A stretch of 34,161 nucleotides of DNA, from NCBI GenBank assembly GCA_937925595.1, contig CALALQ010000448.1, positions 1 through 34,161 on the forward strand, in the 5' to 3' direction. Below are positions 14,169 to 22,190 of the stretch, in pieces; positions within the stretch are counted from its first letter, which is position 1; every line of letters begins with the position of its first letter. This DNA is from an uncultured Demequina sp. (GTDB lineage Bacteria; Actinomycetota; Actinomycetes; Actinomycetales; Demequinaceae). A program made the position numbers and the translations under genes. The notes beneath the pieces are model-generated. The model made no database searches. It saw only the letters and a program-made list of their open reading frames with translations, and had not been told where the DNA came from.

Positions 14169-15000
14169 GCCACTCTCGGGTGCCAAAGCTGCCAAGCGAT
14201 CGCGCCACCACTGCCGCCGCAAACGCGACGTCATCGGCAATGCGCGCATCGTCTGCCCCCAGCGTCGCAATGCGCCACGCGAACGCGCCGTGGAAGAAGT
14301 CGCCCGCGCCAAGAGTGTCGACCACCGGAACCGGGTTCAAGGCGACCTCACCCTCGCCGCTTGGCGTCCGCCACAGCACTGAACCACCGCCTTGGGTGAT
14401 GATCACCCGCTCCACCCCAGCGTCGGCCAGGAGATCCATTCCGTCGCGAGCGAACGGCTCCGAGACCACGGCGATGTCCACCTCCCGCAGCACCTCGGGG
14501 ATGTACGGCTTCACCGAGCCAGCGTCGAGAATCACGGGGATCCCGCGTTCCCGCGCCGCGCGAGCGATCGGCAGCGACAGCGAGCGGAAATAGCCGTCGA
14601 CGAGCACCGCGCCCACGCCATCGAGATCCGGCACTGGCGCCTCGAGTGGCAGTTCCGTCGCGGCGGAGGTCGGCGACACGACAGCCCGCTCGCCCGTCGC
14701 CTTGGTGATCATGATCGAGGCGGTGATGGGCGCACCCTGGTACTCGGCAACCACCTCAAGGTCCACGCCGCACGCAGCCAGGTCCTGGGCAATGAGATCG
14801 CTCAGGGGATGGCGGGGGAGGGCCGTCACGAGCGTCGGGCGGTCACCGAGCCAGGCCGACGCTACGGCGGCGTTCGCCGCTGGCCCACCCGCAGCGGTGA
14901 GGAAGTCGAGCGCCGCGACCTTCTCATCGGAGTGGGGAAGGCGGTCGACCAGCTGGATGACGTCGAAGGTGGCAAGACCCGCGCAGAGCACTCGTGGCAT
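14152..15000 (-). CDS. PfkB family carbohydrate kinase
   Basis: This 282-residue cytosolic kinase belongs to the ribokinase/PfkB superfamily. The N-terminal half has the GG-x-x-x-N-x-A motif (AAGGPAANAAVASAWLG) and the C-terminal signature is DTLGAGDFFHGAF with catalytic base D234. A sugar, nucleoside or sulfo-sugar substrate is possible; sequence alone does not decide. The ATG at 15000 starts MPRVLCAGLATFD. TAGGGT lies 7 nt upstream (15008-15013, minus strand), suggesting a leaderless mRNA. It is divergent from murA across 55 bp and converges with the nucleoside kinase gene, overlapping it by 17 bp. The length is typical of the family. Confidence 0.87.
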   Translation of the reverse strand: MPRVLCAGLATFDVIQLVDRLPHSDEKVAALDFLTAAGGPAANAAVASAWLGDRPTLVTALPRHPLSDLIAQDLAACGVDLEVVAEYQGAPITASIMITKATGERAVVSPTSAATELPLEAPVPDLDGVGAVLVDGYFRSLSLPIARAARERGIPVILDAGSVKPYIPEVLREVDIAVVSEPFARDGMDLLADAGVERVIITQGGGSVLWRTPSGEGEVALNPVPVVDTLGAGDFFHGAFAWRIATLGADDARIADDVAFAAAVVARSLGSFGTREWLSQRP

Positions 15001-15055
15001 GCGCACCACCCTATGTTTGCGACGCCCCAGGCCCGCGTAATGAGACACTAGATCC

Positions 15056-16366
15056 ATGACCGACTCCATTCGCGTGACGGGTGGGGCGCCCCTTAACGGT
15101 GAGATTCACGTTCGCGGCGCCAAGAACTTCGTCAGCAAGGCAATGGTGGCGGCGTTGCTGGGGTCCACCCCATCCACGCTCCGCAATGTTCCCGATATCC
15201 GTGACGTAGCCGTCGTCTCCAGCTTGCTGAGGCTTCACGGCGCGGCGGTCGACTACAACGTCGGCACCGGGGAACTCACCATCGATCCGACTTCGCTCGA
15301 GACCGCGGACGCGGCACACATTGCGGAGCACGCGGGATCCTCGCGCATCCCGATCCTGCTGTGCGGCCCGCTGCTGCACCGCCTGGGCGTGGCGGTCATC
15401 CCCGACCTTGGCGGCTGCCGCATCGGCGACCGACCCATCGACTTCCACTTGGAGATCCTCAAGAAGTTCGGCGCCGTGGTGACGGAGATGCCGGACGGGC
15501 TGCACCTCACGGCACCCAATGGGCTCAAGGGCATTCACCACACACTGTCCTACCCGTCGGTGGGCGCAACGGAGCAGCTGCTCCTCACCGCGGTGCTCGC
15601 GGAAGGCATCACGCGCCTTGAGAACGCGGCCGTTGAGCCCGAGATCAAAGACCTCATCGACACCCTGCAGAAGATGGGCGCGATCATCTCCGTGGACACG
15701 GACCGCTCCGTGACCATCGAGGGCGTCGCGCGCATGCATGGCTACGACCACACCGCGCTCGCGGACCGCATCGAGGTGGGCTCGTGGGCCTCCGCGGCGC
15801 TCGCGACGGGCGGCGACATCATGGTGCTCGGCGCACAGCAGCGTCACATGGGCACCTTCCTCAACGTGTTCCGCAAGGTGGGCGGCGAGTTCGATGTGGT
15901 GCCGCAGGGTATCCGCTTCTATCACCCGGGCGGGGAGCTGCGCCCCATCGCGCTGCAGACCGACGTGCACCCGGGCTTCATGACCGACTGGCAGCAGCCA
16001 CTCGTGGTGGCGCTGACTCAGGCGAAGGGGCTGTCGATCGTCCACGAGACCGTCTACGAGAAGCGCTTTGGCTTCACCGAGGCGCTCAATCAGATGGGTG
16101 CCCAGGTGCAGTTGTTCCGCGAATGCCTTGGCGACGCCGAGTGCCGCTTTGGCCAGCGCAACTTCAAGCACAGCGCGGTGATCTCCGGCCCTACGCCGCT
16201 CAAGGCGGCCGACATCACCGTTCCCGACCTGCGCGGCGGCTTCTCGCACCTCATCGCGGCACTCGCCGCCGAGGGCACGTCAACCGTGCACGGCATCGGC
16301 ATCATCGACCGCGGCTACGAAGACTTCCGGGGGAAACTGGCCGCACTTGGCGCGGCGGTCGAGTAG
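15056..16366 (+). CDS. murA: UDP-N-acetylglucosamine 1-carboxyvinyltransferase
   Basis: MurA (436 residues) transfers enolpyruvate from PEP to UDP-GlcNAc, the first committed step of peptidoglycan synthesis in the cytosol. The EPSP-synthase-type fold is recognisable from RGAKN near residue 20 (catalytic Lys-Asn pair) and GGCRIGDRPID with C121, the equivalent of E. coli Cys115, the fosfomycin target. SVGATE and the C-terminal DLRGGFSHLIAALAAEG are also family motifs. Because Cys is present rather than Asp, fosfomycin sensitivity at this site is expected. A weak GACACT box lies 6 nt before the ATG, a poorer version of the leaderless pattern. It is the first gene of a tight unit with plsC, gpsA and ddl. 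Confidence 0.96.
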   Translation: MTDSIRVTGGAPLNGEIHVRGAKNFVSKAMVAALLGSTPSTLRNVPDIRDVAVVSSLLRLHGAAVDYNVGTGELTIDPTSLETADAAHIAEHAGSSRIPILLCGPLLHRLGVAVIPDLGGCRIGDRPIDFHLEILKKFGAVVTEMPDGLHLTAPNGLKGIHHTLSYPSVGATEQLLLTAVLAEGITRLENAAVEPEIKDLIDTLQKMGAIISVDTDRSVTIEGVARMHGYDHTALADRIEVGSWASAALATGGDIMVLGAQQRHMGTFLNVFRKVGGEFDVVPQGIRFYHPGGELRPIALQTDVHPGFMTDWQQPLVVALTQAKGLSIVHETVYEKRFGFTEALNQMGAQVQLFRECLGDAECRFGQRNFKHSAVISGPTPLKAADITVPDLRGGFSHLIAALAAEGTSTVHGIGIIDRGYEDFRGKLAALGAAVE

Positions 16367-16369
16367 CGG

Positions 16370-17110
16370 ATGGCGACACGACCCAATTGGGCGTTCCGGG
16401 CCGCAGTCAACTTGGTCCGCCCGCTCGCCGTCATGCTGCTCAAGCGCGATTGGCGCGGCCAGGAGAACCTGCCTGCCGAGCAGGGCTTTATCGCCGTGTC
16501 CAATCACGTGTCCTACGCGGACCCGCTGACCTTTGGCCACTACCTGTACAACAGCGGCCACCCGCCGCGGTTCCTTGCCAAGCACACGCTGTTCAAGGCT
16601 CCCGTCATCGGCTGGCTGCTCAAGGCGGGTGATCAGATCCCCGTGCATCGTGGCACGTCGCGCGCCAAGGACTCGCTCAAGTACGCGCAAGAGGTGATTG
16701 AGCGCGGCGACATGATCGCGATGTTCCCTGAGGGCACCCTCACGCGCGATCCCGACCTGTGGCCCATGGTCGCGCGCACCGGAGCGGCGCGCCTTGCGCT
16801 CGAGACGGGCGCGCCTGTGATCCCTGTGGCTCAATGGGGCGCGCACCTGGTGCTGCCGCCGTATTCGAAGAAGATCAGCCTGTGCCCGCGCAAGCCCATG
16901 GTGGTGGTCGCGGGACCGCCCATCGACCTCGACGAGTTCAGGGGCCGCCCCATCGATACCGACCTCTTGCGCGCCGCCACCGACCGCATCATGGCTACGC
17001 TGACTGCCATGGTTGCCCAGATTCGCGGGGAGACGCCTCCGGAGCAGCCCTTCGACATGCGCACCGGTCCTCACATTCACCGGCCCGACGCTGGGGAGGC
17101 TCAGTCGTGA
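16370..17110 (+). CDS. 1-acylglycerol-3-phosphate O-acyltransferase (PlsC-like)
   Basis: This 246-residue membrane-associated acyltransferase transfers an acyl chain to lysophosphatidic acid or a related glycerophospholipid. The four PlsC blocks are visible: NHVSYADP with the HX4D pair H46 and D51, a GDQIPVHRG block, FPEGT at 119-123, and a VIPVAQWG block. An N-terminal hydrophobic stretch (RAAVNLVRPLAVMLL) probably docks it to the membrane. It starts 3 nt after murA and its stop overlaps the gpsA start, so it is translationally coupled. Pairing with gpsA, which makes glycerol-3-phosphate, fits a phospholipid role; the exact lyso-substrate is inferred. Confidence 0.88.
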   Translation: MATRPNWAFRAAVNLVRPLAVMLLKRDWRGQENLPAEQGFIAVSNHVSYADPLTFGHYLYNSGHPPRFLAKHTLFKAPVIGWLLKAGDQIPVHRGTSRAKDSLKYAQEVIERGDMIAMFPEGTLTRDPDLWPMVARTGAARLALETGAPVIPVAQWGAHLVLPPYSKKISLCPRKPMVVVAGPPIDLDEFRGRPIDTDLLRAATDRIMATLTAMVAQIRGETPPEQPFDMRTGPHIHRPDAGEAQS

Positions 17111-18108
17111 TCCGCGCCGCAGTCATCGGCGCGGGTGCGTGGGGAACCACCTTCGCCTCGGTTCTCACCGATGCGGGGACACCCACCACCGTGTGGGGTC
17201 GCAACGCCGAGGTGCTTGCCGACATCTCGACCTTTGGGCAGAACTCCAAGGCGCTGCCCGGGGTGACGTTCGCATCCGGGATCCAGACGACGATGGACGC
17301 CGAGGAGGCGCTCACGGACGCGGACATCGTCGCCATCGCGGTGCCCGCGCAGCGCTCCCGTGACATCGTCGCGGAGCTTGCGCCGCTCATCTCTCGCAAT
17401 GCCATCATCGTGTCGCTCATGAAGGGCATTGAGACGGGCACGCACCAGCGCATGTCCCAGGTGCTTCAGGAGGTCACTGGCGCCGGTCCTGACCGCGTCG
17501 CGGTCGTCTCCGGACCCAACCTCGCCCGCGAGATCGCGCTGCGACAGCCCACCGCGACCGTCGTCGCCAGTGCCGAGGCCGAGGCGGCGGAGAAGGTCGC
17601 GGCGGCCACAGCGTCGGGCTATTTCCGTCCGTACACCAACACCGATGTGGTGGGCGTCGAGCTCTGTGGTGCCTACAAGAACGTGATCGCCGTGGGCGTG
17701 GGCGTGTCCGATGGCCTGGGCTTTGGCAACAACACCACCGCAACCGTCATCACCCGCGGCCTCACCGAGATCACTCGCCTTGGCCTCGCGATGGGCGCGC
17801 GGCCGGAGACGTTCAGCGGCCTCGCCGGAATGGGCGACCTCATCGCGACGTGCGCCTCGCCGCTGAGCCGCAACCACACGCTGGGCAAGCGGATTGGCGA
17901 GGGAATGTCGCTTGCCGACGCGATCGCCGCGAGCCAGGGCACCGCCGAGGGCGTCTCGACGGCCCGCTCCATTCAGGAGTTTGCGCACGGGCTGGGCGTA
18001 GATGTGCCCATCTGCGATGCGGTGGTCACGATGCTGGATGGGCAGGTGCGCCCCGAACAGGTGCTGGGCCTGCTCCTGAGCCGGCCACGCAAGGCCGAGG
18101 TTGGATAA
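17107..18108 (+). CDS. gpsA: Glycerol-3-phosphate dehydrogenase [NAD(P)+]
   Basis: GpsA (333 residues) reduces dihydroxyacetone phosphate to sn-glycerol 3-phosphate for phospholipid synthesis in the cytosol. The N-terminal Rossmann motif is GAGAWGTT, followed by VSLMKGIE, SGPNLAREI and the active-site block GAYKNVIAVGVG with K191. The C-terminal domain has SGLAGMGDL and SRNHTLG. The GTG start at 17107 overlaps the plsC stop as GTGA; starting earlier would run through the acyltransferase gene. This overlap and the similar arrangement in other Micrococcales support coupled expression with murA, plsC and ddl. Confidence 0.96.
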   Translation: MIRAAVIGAGAWGTTFASVLTDAGTPTTVWGRNAEVLADISTFGQNSKALPGVTFASGIQTTMDAEEALTDADIVAIAVPAQRSRDIVAELAPLISRNAIIVSLMKGIETGTHQRMSQVLQEVTGAGPDRVAVVSGPNLAREIALRQPTATVVASAEAEAAEKVAAATASGYFRPYTNTDVVGVELCGAYKNVIAVGVGVSDGLGFGNNTTATVITRGLTEITRLGLAMGARPETFSGLAGMGDLIATCASPLSRNHTLGKRIGEGMSLADAIAASQGTAEGVSTARSIQEFAHGLGVDVPICDAVVTMLDGQVRPEQVLGLLLSRPRKAEVG

Positions 18109-18118
18109 GGGTCTCCCA

Positions 18119-19219
18119 GTGACTGACGCGTCCCGTCCCGTCGTCGCCGTCATCTTTGGCGGCCGCTCCTCTGAGCACGGCGTCTCATGTGTCACCGCCG
18201 GGGGAGTGCTGGGGGCGCTGGACCGGTCACGCTACGACGTGCTCGCCATCGGCATCACTCGCGACGGGCGCTGGACGCTCGCCTCCGATGCGCCGTCTGA
18301 CTGGCAGATCGTCGATGGCGTGCTGCCCGCGGTGGCGGACGCCCCGCACACGGTCTTGCCTCCCGCGTCCGCTGAAACGAGCGAATGGCGAATTCTTGGC
18401 GATGACGGCTCGGTGCAGTCGATCGGCCGCGTCGACGTGGTCTTCCCTGTGCTGCACGGCCCCTTTGGCGAGGACGGCACCATCCAGGGCGCGCTCGAGC
18501 TCGTGGACGTGCGCTACGTGGGCGCAGGCGTGCTCGCATCCGCGATGGGCATGGACAAGGAGTACATGCGTGCGGCGTTCATTGCGGCCGGGCTGCCCGT
18601 GACCGATGCCGTGGTGATCCACCCTCACGACTCGCCTGAGGCGCTGCGGGGGTCGATCGAGGCGCTGGGTCTGCCTGTGTTCGTGAAGCCAGCCCGTGCC
18701 GGATCCTCAATGGGCATTTCTCGAGTGGATTCGTGGGATGCCTTGGACGCGGCCATCGCGGGTGCCGCCAAGCACGACCCCAAGGTGCTCGTAGAGCGCG
18801 GCGTTGTGGGCCGCGAGATCGAGACCGCCGTCCTCGAGACGCCCGACGGCCCGCGCGCATCCCTCCCCGGGGAAATCGTCACGGGCGGGGATCACACCTT
18901 CTATGACTTCGAGGCCAAGTACCTCGATGAGGGCAACGTCCAGCTCATCTGCCCAGCCTCTTTGCCCGACGCTGTCGTCGCCCAAGTGCAGGACATCGCT
19001 CTTGCCGCGTTCCGGGCGGTTGGGGCGGAGTCGCTTGCTCGCGTCGACGTGTTTGTTGGCGAGGACGGCCGCGTGACAGTGAACGAGATCAACACGATGC
19101 CCGGGTTCACGCCCACGTCGATGTATCCGCGCATGTGGGCCGCATCCGGCGTCGAGTACCCCGAGTTGGTATCGACGCTCGTTGAGACGGCTCTCACGCG
19201 GCCGCTCGGCCTGCGCTAG
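18119..19219 (+). CDS. ddl: D-alanine--D-alanine ligase
   Basis: Ddl (366 residues) joins two D-alanines for peptidoglycan stem peptides in the cytosol and needs ATP. Visible motifs are GGRSSEHGVSCVTAG at the N-terminus, then the ATP-grasp region VFVKPARAGSSMGISRV, EIETAVLE, FYDFEAKY, and the Mg-binding C-terminal ARVDVF...VNEINTMPGFTPTSMYP. The EHGVS form replaces EHEVS of many enzymes, and actinobacterial Ddls commonly vary here. The GTG at 18119 is preferred, with AAGGG about 7 nt upstream; a TTG at 18101 inside the gpsA end is a less likely alternative. It closes the murA-plsC-gpsA unit. Confidence 0.95.
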   Translation: MTDASRPVVAVIFGGRSSEHGVSCVTAGGVLGALDRSRYDVLAIGITRDGRWTLASDAPSDWQIVDGVLPAVADAPHTVLPPASAETSEWRILGDDGSVQSIGRVDVVFPVLHGPFGEDGTIQGALELVDVRYVGAGVLASAMGMDKEYMRAAFIAAGLPVTDAVVIHPHDSPEALRGSIEALGLPVFVKPARAGSSMGISRVDSWDALDAAIAGAAKHDPKVLVERGVVGREIETAVLETPDGPRASLPGEIVTGGDHTFYDFEAKYLDEGNVQLICPASLPDAVVAQVQDIALAAFRAVGAESLARVDVFVGEDGRVTVNEINTMPGFTPTSMYPRMWAASGVEYPELVSTLVETALTRPLGLR

Positions 19220-19249
19220 CGGCCCGCGCGCCACACCGCGCGCAACCCG

Positions 19250-19316
19250 GCGCCGTAATGGGACATGAGGTCCGGATTTTCGAGATTGCTGCGCCGTAAT
19301 GGGACATGAGGTCCGG
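19250..19316. repeat. 26-bp exact direct repeat, 41-bp period
   Basis: A 26-bp sequence starting GCGCCGTAATGGGACATGAG occurs identically at 19250-19275 and 19291-19316, separated by 15 bp. Each copy contains GGAC-ATGAG-GTCC, a small inverted repeat. It lies in the 148-bp gap between the convergent ddl and DUF3515 genes. It may be the leftover of a mobile element end or a small repeat family. No transposase is present. Confidence 0.85.
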
Positions 19317-19367
19317 TCCAGATGATGCCGGCCCACCCGGGAAGAGCTCAGAGTGCGTGCCCCAGGT

Positions 19368-19829
19368 CTACGTGCACTCCAGCCCATTGCCAGGCGCCAA
19401 CGCCGCTGGCCCAGAAACCTCGGCCAGCACCTCGCCAACGGCTTCCTGAGCTCTAGCCGTCGGAATCAGCACCTCGACAGCGGGCGAGCGCCCAAATGAG
19501 ACGGCTCGCCACCACCCGTCCGCCTCGGAGACGACCCAATCCTGCGCGCCGCCATCAGCCTCAATCGAGACGCACGAGTCAGTGGTGGGTCCCGGCGGCT
19601 CCACGCCGCACCTCACCACAATGGGAAACTCGGTGCCGTACGCGGCGGTGGCCTGCGATGTAGTCCCACGCACGTCGAGCCCGCCAACGACGGGCGGCAT
19701 CGCGAGCATCACGCGAGCGCAATCGGGATCCCCGGCGTACGGCGCGGCCTCGACCACCAGGGCCTGCGCACAGCCCGCCAACCCCACAGCAGCCCCCACC
19801 GCCAGCAAGCCCGCAACCAGTTTTCGCAC
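19368..19829 (-). CDS. DUF3515 family lipoprotein
   Basis: This 153-residue protein has a lipoprotein signal peptide: MRKLVAGLLAVGAAVGLAGC with lipobox LAGC and C20 as the lipidated residue. The mature part matches the actinobacterial DUF3515 family, often next to ddl and thiL as here. Mature features include ARVMLAMPP and paired cysteines (DCARV, RCGVE, DSCVS, LECT). The function is unknown; an envelope role is inferred from lipidation. The GTG at 19829 has TAGGCT 6 nt upstream (19836-19841, minus strand), so a leaderless transcript is likely. It is divergent from the MATE gene across only 33 bp. Confidence 0.85.
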   Translation of the reverse strand: MRKLVAGLLAVGAAVGLAGCAQALVVEAAPYAGDPDCARVMLAMPPVVGGLDVRGTTSQATAAYGTEFPIVVRCGVEPPGPTTDSCVSIEADGGAQDWVVSEADGWWRAVSFGRSPAVEVLIPTARAQEAVGEVLAEVSGPAALAPGNGLECT

Positions 19830-19835
19830 AGTCCA

Positions 19836-19856
19836 AGCCTAGGCCCGCGCTACCGT
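19836..19856. promoter_or_regulatory. Back-to-back leaderless promoters of the DUF3515 and MATE genes
   Basis: The minus-strand TAGGCT (19836-19841) is 6 nt before the DUF3515 GTG, and the plus-strand TACCGT (19851-19856) is 6 nt before the MATE GTG. The two start codons are separated by 33 bp. Each gene's -35 region would fall on or next to the other gene's start codon, so the two promoters overlap and may compete. Confidence 0.65.
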
Positions 19857-19862
19857 GGCCAA

Positions 19863-21221
19863 GTGACCTCCAACGCCCGCGCCATCCCGCACCGCCGGGC
19901 GTTCGCGCTGGCGTGGCCCGCGATCCTGTCGAACATCTCCGTCCCACTGGTGGGCCTCATCGACACGGCCGTCCTTGGCCACTTCAGCGACGAGGTCAAC
20001 TTGGGCGCCGCCGCCCTGGGCGCGACCATCTTGGGTGCGGTGTTCTGGCTCTTCAGCTTCCTGCGCACCGGCACAACGAGCCTGGTAGGTCGCGCGCTTG
20101 GCGCTCGCCGCCCCGACGCCGCCCTCACCCACGCCCAACGCTCGGCCCTCCTTGCGCTCGCCTTGGGAATCGGCATTCTCGTCACCCAGTGGGCACTGGT
20201 CCCGCCGCTCATGCGTCTTCTCACGCCCGACGCTGCCCTCGCAGAGCTCGGCGCCTCCTTCACGTCGATCAGGTTGGCAAGCGCCCCTGCCGTGCTGCTC
20301 ACCTTGGTCATCGCGGGCTGGTTCATTGGGGCAGGGGATACGCGCCGCCCGCTCGCCGTGGTCGCCACGATCGGCTCGCTCAACGTGGTCCTGGATCTCA
20401 TCTTGGTCGCGGGACTGAAGCAGGGCGCCGAAGGTGCGGCGCTCGCAACCGTCGTCGCCGAATGGGTCGGCTTCGCCCTCGCGATCTGGCTCTGGCGACG
20501 CTCCGTCGACTCCGCAACCGCAGCGTCGGCCAAGCGGTGGCGCGGCAGGGGCCTGCGCAGCGGATGGCGAGCCGTCCTTGGCCTCAATCGCGACATCTTC
20601 TTCCGCACCGCCGTCCTCTACGGGGTGCTGACGTTCATGACTGCGTACGGCGCTCACATCTCCACCACGGTCGTGGCCGCGAACGCGATCCTCATGCAGC
20701 TCATGCTGCTCGCGTCGTACGGCCAGGACGGGTACGCGCACGCCGCGGAGTCGCTCTCGGCCCGCGAGATCGGCGCCAGCGACGTCCCCGCCTTCCATCG
20801 CGCCGTGGTCGCCGCGGCGCTTCCCGCCGTCGCGATCGGCGCGGTCTTCACCGTGCTCTACCTCGCGGGCGGCGACGCCTTCATCGGCATTCTCACGTCA
20901 CTCCCTGACGTCACCCAAGCCGCGCAGCACGCCATGCCGTGGGTAGCGTTCCTGCCGCTCGCAAGCTCCGCCGCGTATCTCTTCGACGGGGTCTTCCTCG
21001 GCTCCGGCAAGGTGCGCTGGATGCTCGCGACGATGGCAGCGTCGGCCCTAGTATTCGCCCTGCTGTGGTGGCTGGGCGCGTCGACGGACATCCCCGCCGC
21101 TCGCAACGACAACCTGTGGCGCGCCTTCCTCATCTTCAACGTGTGCCGTGGACTGTTCCTTGGCGCCGCGTACGCGCGCATCACCACAGCGCGAGCCTGG
21201 CTCACCGGTTCTGCCGCATAG
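19863..21221 (+). CDS. MATE family efflux transporter (DinF-like)
   Basis: This 452-residue integral membrane protein has about twelve hydrophobic segments arranged as two six-helix halves, the MATE fold (Na+- or H+-coupled multidrug export). The N-terminal helix ALAWPAILSNISVPLVGLIDTAVLGHF is characteristic of the DinF branch, with D at the end of the first helix. Also typical are GAVFWLFSFLRTGTTSLVGRALGA and IAGWFIGAGDTRRPLAVV. Substrates are unknown. The GTG at 19863 is selected because TACCGT lies 6 nt upstream, a leaderless pattern. The stop TAG at 21219-21221 overlaps the -10-like TAGGCT of thiL. Confidence 0.9.
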   Translation: MTSNARAIPHRRAFALAWPAILSNISVPLVGLIDTAVLGHFSDEVNLGAAALGATILGAVFWLFSFLRTGTTSLVGRALGARRPDAALTHAQRSALLALALGIGILVTQWALVPPLMRLLTPDAALAELGASFTSIRLASAPAVLLTLVIAGWFIGAGDTRRPLAVVATIGSLNVVLDLILVAGLKQGAEGAALATVVAEWVGFALAIWLWRRSVDSATAASAKRWRGRGLRSGWRAVLGLNRDIFFRTAVLYGVLTFMTAYGAHISTTVVAANAILMQLMLLASYGQDGYAHAAESLSAREIGASDVPAFHRAVVAAALPAVAIGAVFTVLYLAGGDAFIGILTSLPDVTQAAQHAMPWVAFLPLASSAAYLFDGVFLGSGKVRWMLATMAASALVFALLWWLGASTDIPAARNDNLWRAFLIFNVCRGLFLGAAYARITTARAWLTGSAA

Positions 21222-21230
21222 GCTCTCCTT

Positions 21231-22166
21231 GTGACAACAATCGGCGAACTTGGCGAAGATGCACTCATCGCGGCGTTTGCGCCGCGCCTGCCGTCGACAG
21301 ACGCGGAGATCCTGGGTCCCGGCGACGACGCGGCCGTGCTGTCCGTCGACGGGCACCTGGTTGCTTCCTCCGACGTCCTTGTCGAGGGTCGTCATTTCCG
21401 GCGCGAGTGGTCCACGGGCCAGGACGTCGGGTGGCGCGCTGCCGTGCAGAACCTCGCGGACATCGACGCCATGGGCGCCGTTCCCACCGCCCTTCAGGTG
21501 ACGCTCGCAGCGCCGCCGAGCACACCGGTCCAGTGGGTCCTCGACTTCGCGGACGGCCTGCGCGCAGCCTGCGAACCCCACGGCGTGGGCGTCGTTGGCG
21601 GGGACCTCAGCAGCTCCAACGAGATCCACATTGGCGTCACGGCCTTGGGTGAGACTCACGGCATGGACCCCATCACCAGGGCCGACGCTGCCCCCGGCCA
21701 AGTCTTGGCGGTTTCCGCCCCGCTCGGAGCGGCGGCCGCAGGCTTCGCGCTGCTCGACGCGGGCCACAGCGACGGCGAGGCGGTTCAGCTGTTCCTGCGC
21801 CCCCGCCCGATCATCGGAGCGGGCCTCGAGGCGGCGCTGCGCGGAGCCACCGCGATGATGGACATCAGCGACGGCCTGCTGCGCGACGCTCGCCGCATCG
21901 CCCGTGCCTCCGACGTCGCCCTCGACATAGCGTCGGGCAGTGTGCCCGTCCACCTTGCCGCCGTCGCCGCCGGCAAGACGCTTGATCGCGACCCGCTTGA
22001 GTGGGCGCTGACCGGAGGCGAGGACCACCACATGCTCGCGACCTTCCAGGACTCGTCGGCGCTGCCGCCAGGCTGGACCGTCATCGGCACAGTCAGCGAC
22101 GCCGAGGGCGTGACGGTCGACGGGGCCGCGCCAACGTTCCTGGGCTGGGACCATTTCGGCGGCTGA
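21231..22166 (+). CDS. thiL: Thiamine-monophosphate kinase
   Basis: ThiL (311 residues) phosphorylates thiamine monophosphate to the cofactor thiamine diphosphate using ATP. It belongs to the PurM-like fold. Motifs are ILGPGDDAAVL near residue 30, SSDVLVEGRHF, NLADIDAMGAVP, the glycine-rich GVVGGDLSSS, DISDGLLRDARRIA and LTGGEDHHML. The GTG at 21231 has TAGGCT 6 nt upstream (21219-21224), which includes the MATE stop codon, so a leaderless transcript could arise inside the MATE gene end. It lies 9 bp after MATE. ThiL close to DUF3515 and ddl is a common Micrococcales order. Confidence 0.95.
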   Translation: MTTIGELGEDALIAAFAPRLPSTDAEILGPGDDAAVLSVDGHLVASSDVLVEGRHFRREWSTGQDVGWRAAVQNLADIDAMGAVPTALQVTLAAPPSTPVQWVLDFADGLRAACEPHGVGVVGGDLSSSNEIHIGVTALGETHGMDPITRADAAPGQVLAVSAPLGAAAAGFALLDAGHSDGEAVQLFLRPRPIIGAGLEAALRGATAMMDISDGLLRDARRIARASDVALDIASGSVPVHLAAVAAGKTLDRDPLEWALTGGEDHHMLATFQDSSALPPGWTVIGTVSDAEGVTVDGAAPTFLGWDHFGG

Positions 22167-22190
22167 GGCGTCCCCCGCTAACCTGACAAG

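Noticed and set aside
12501..14312. Antisense ORF of 603 codons over leuC, leuD and the kinase gene
   Set aside because: It spans three well-supported genes on the other strand, has no motif and no ribosome-binding site.
18101..18118. TTG start for ddl at 18101
   Set aside because: It lies inside the end of gpsA and adds six residues that are not part of the Ddl fold; the GTG at 18119 has a better-placed ribosome-binding sequence.
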